Source of the DNA: JAUSIK01 sp964362915
GTDB lineage: Archaea; Nanobdellota; Nanobdellia; Pacearchaeales; GW2011-AR1
Direction of reading: 5' to 3'
Assembly (NCBI GenBank): GCA_964362915.1
Contig: CAYIGH010000044.1
Location: 1 to 6,630 of the forward strand
DNA: 6,630 nucleotides
Shown: positions 4,787-6,630 of the stretch, in pieces
Layout of the letters: each line of letters begins with the position of its first letter
Position numbering within the stretch: position 1 is the stretch's first letter
Program-made: the position numbers and the translations under genes
The notes under the pieces: model-generated
Databases searched by the model: none
What the model saw: only the letters and a program-made list of their open reading frames with translations
Told to the model about the DNA's origin: nothing

Positions 4787-5020
4787 TTAATTATTTGATT
4801 TTATTCTTAGAATTTTTCTTATTGCATTTCCAATAAAGTGCAAGTCTGTTGAAGTGTCTAAGATAATTTTTAATGAGATAAGAATAATCCCAACCAATAT
4901 TAAAATTACTATTATTTTAAGATAAAATTCTTCTACTAAATTTCCAATAAGTAAAAATAAGGAGATTATTGCTCCAGTGAATAATGCTATTGCGATTTGT
5001 TCTTTAGGTTTGTTGTCCAT
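4787..5020 (-). CDS. Small two-TM membrane protein, unknown function
   Basis: The ATG at 5020 gives 77 residues starting MDNKPKEQIA. An earlier in-frame ATG exists (5065), but it would lie deep in the methyltransferase gene and add an unlikely Lys-rich tail, so 5020 is preferred. Two hydrophobic helices (about 8-26 and 34-54) are joined by GNLVEEFY, followed by a soluble tail ending in a basic amphipathic helix (NAIRKILRIKSNN). Positive charge at both ends suggests both termini are cytoplasmic. The start overlaps the end of the methyltransferase gene by 17 bases, so the two are almost certainly co-transcribed. I do not recognise the family. Small membrane proteins beside restriction or defence genes can be effectors, but nothing in the sequence shows that here. 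Confidence 0.68.
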   Translation of the reverse strand: MDNKPKEQIAIALFTGAIISLFLLIGNLVEEFYLKIIVILILVGIILISLKIILDTSTDLHFIGNAIRKILRIKSNN

Positions 5021-6630
5021 TTTCTTTAATCTCTCTTTCTTCTTTAGTAATTCCATATAAGTCATAAACCATATTATTTATTTCTTCATCTACTTTTTCT
5101 ATTTTATCTGAAATATCCAATACTTCTTTTTTATTCTTCTCAAAGAAATTTAAAAGTTCTGATTTTTTATCAATGTTTAATTTAATCTTTAGTTGCTTAA
5201 CAAATTCATCAAAATCCAATTCGTAAAAACTATCTAATTTTCTGCTAATATCCTCAAGTTTATATTCATGTTTTATTAATTTCAAGAACTTATCTTTTTT
5301 CTCGTAAAATTGTTTATTCAATTCTAAAATTAAATCTACTTTTTCTATGAAAGGTTTTTGTTCAAATAAGGGAAGTTTTTTAATAGGCAATTTTCTTAAA
5401 TCATCTGGATAAAAGCTTATTTTACTCCTGCTAATATTTCTAAGGAAAGTATAAGCCCATTTGGAGTTTAAAATTGCGAGGATATATTTCAAATTGAATT
5501 TGGATGACTCTGCTTCCAACTCTTCTCTGGATTTACCATTATTTTTCTTTATACTGCTTTCTATACTTTTGTTATTTATTCTCTTCAAATCAGTAAATCT
5601 CTTCAATATAGATATACTGTGATTAGAGACTATACCAGAATCATCAAAGGTTGATTCTGTTATCATACCACTCATTATTTTATCCCCTTCATAAAGTTCT
5701 GGAAATGTTTTTCTGCTTAATCTTTTCGGTATTCTCTTTGTTCCCCATTCTAGATATCTAATTTCTTTAATCAAGTATCTCTGTATATTTTTCGCTTCTA
5801 TATATTTTTTAGGATGTTCTTCATCTCTTTTGTCTGAGATTAAATCATCTTTTCTAAATTCAGATTTATATTTTATCTCGTCTGAATTTAAAACCATTCC
5901 TTTGCTTATAAAACAAATATCTCCCAATAATTCAGAATCCTTATATGATTTTTTATTATCAAAATAATTTAATCTAAATCCGTCTTGTCCAGATTCTTTT
6001 AAATTTATTGCAGAAATCTTTTCAATCTTGGCAATATCTTTATGAACGATTTTATTTGTTTTTTTAGTTGGATTTGTGTTTTCTACAAATAGGATAACAT
6101 TTTTAACTCCAACCCCCTCAAAAATCTCATCATTTGGATAGTAATCTATTTGGTTAACTTGCTTGTTTTTTGATAAATATTCTCTCATCTTTAAAGAATA
6201 TTTAGCTGTGCAAAAAGCATCTGGGATAATCATACCAAAATCTCCTTTATTAGATAATAAAATCAACCCTCTTTCAATGAATGCAAGATACAAATCCCAT
6301 TTTTCATAAAGAGCTTTATAATTTCCTTTTTGTATTACCCATTCTCTTTGTTTCTTATAATTCTCGTCATCAACATCGGCTCTCACATAAGGCGGATTTC
6401 CAATAACAACGTCAAAACCGCCATTATTCATAATTTCCTTAAACTGCTCATTCCAATCAAAAGCCAACTTTCCAGCAATTTCTCCGTCATCAATTAAACT
6501 GTTCCCTTGTTTTATATTATTAGATAAATCTGTTAATTTTTTATTTTTTCTCGCCATCTTCAAGAATAAAGAAAGTTTTGTTATTTCAACAGATTCTTCA
6601 TTAATATCTACTCCATAAATATTATTTTCT
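5004..6630 (-). CDS. Eco57I/type IIG-like N6-adenine DNA methyltransferase, 5' end missing
   Basis: The frame is open to the window edge: 541 residues are visible, beginning ENNIYGVDINEESVEITKLS, so the TTG (6563) and ATG (6557) are internal codons, not starts. Upstream parts, including SAM motif I and any nuclease domain, lie outside. Seen are the acidic SAM-binding segment YGVDINEESVEI (about 5-16), motif IV N-P-P-Y in VVIGNPPYVR (78-81), and later core strands (GDFGMIIPDAF, about 130-140; GVKNVILFVEN, about 174-184). A probable target-recognition domain of the TaqI-specificity type follows (about 235-425; SKFNLKYILAILNSKWAYTF and FYPDDLRKLPIKKLPLF), then a long charged helical C-terminus. 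NPPY marks amino-methyltransferases, most likely N6-adenine. Full-length relatives are often around 1000 residues and fuse nuclease and methylase; whether this one cuts DNA cannot be told. It overlaps the small two-TM gene downstream. Confidence 0.9.
   Translation of the reverse strand, partial: ENNIYGVDINEESVEITKLSLFLKMARKNKKLTDLSNNIKQGNSLIDDGEIAGKLAFDWNEQFKEIMNNGGFDVVIGNPPYVRADVDDENYKKQREWVIQKGNYKALYEKWDLYLAFIERGLILLSNKGDFGMIIPDAFCTAKYSLKMREYLSKNKQVNQIDYYPNDEIFEGVGVKNVILFVENTNPTKKTNKIVHKDIAKIEKISAINLKESGQDGFRLNYFDNKKSYKDSELLGDICFISKGMVLNSDEIKYKSEFRKDDLISDKRDEEHPKKYIEAKNIQRYLIKEIRYLEWGTKRIPKRLSRKTFPELYEGDKIMSGMITESTFDDSGIVSNHSISILKRFTDLKRINNKSIESSIKKNNGKSREELEAESSKFNLKYILAILNSKWAYTFLRNISRSKISFYPDDLRKLPIKKLPLFEQKPFIEKVDLILELNKQFYEKKDKFLKLIKHEYKLEDISRKLDSFYELDFDEFVKQLKIKLNIDKKSELLNFFEKNKKEVLDISDKIEKVDEEINNMVYDLYGITKEEREIKENGQQT

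Noticed and set aside
5021..5065. Longer 92-residue version of the small two-TM protein starting at 5065
   Set aside because: It would overlap the methyltransferase by 62 bases and add a Lys-rich extension with no ribosome-binding site; the 5020 start gives a normal small overlap.

Overview
The window is AT-rich DNA, very probably from a DPANN-type archaeon (Woesearchaeota/Pacearchaeota-like). The evidence is internal. Three operon-first genes have a TATA element centred about 26 nt upstream of their ATG, which is the geometry of archaeal leaderless mRNAs. Downstream genes instead use GGG/GGT-type Shine-Dalgarno sequences or start/stop overlaps. The protein families also fit: a HEPN/MNT pair with a winged-helix fusion, a two-TM winged-helix regulator, a membrane-anchored CPFC DsbA, and a C2H2 finger fused to an exported His-rich domain. 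No rRNA, tRNA, CRISPR array or insertion sequence was seen, and no gene-free stretch exceeds 300 bases.

Layout. Positions 1-787 (minus) hold a winged-helix/MNT nucleotidyltransferase gene followed, with an ATGA overlap, by the start of a HEPN-domain gene that leaves the window; together they are a HEPN/MNT toxin-antitoxin-like module. A 175-bp divergent intergenic region follows. On the plus strand, 963-3565 holds a membrane-anchored winged-helix regulator with a two-cysteine external loop, then a polytopic membrane protein with an intramembrane C-A-A-C motif translationally coupled to a membrane-anchored DsbA, then a C2H2-finger/TM/His-rich protein. Convergent to these, 3575-4651 (minus) encodes a membrane-anchored SurA/PrsA-like parvulin. 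Beyond it on the minus strand lies an operon of a large Eco57I/type IIG-like DNA methyltransferase (5' end off the window) overlapping a 77-residue two-TM protein.

How they may work together. The central block (963-4651) looks like a cell-envelope protein-folding and thiol-redox module. DsbA would oxidise or shuffle cysteines outside the membrane. The coupled C-A-A-C membrane protein is a candidate electron partner or a transporter. The parvulin would fold exported proteins, and the two-cysteine membrane regulator could report envelope redox state to DNA. Palindromes of the form TAATAA-N7/8-TTATTA lie at the regulator promoter and across the parvulin start, so one transcription factor might link them. 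The two ends of the window (HEPN/MNT and the methyltransferase) are accessory defence or stress-type loci. The individual domain calls are well supported by motifs; the shared-regulation and redox-partner ideas are inference.
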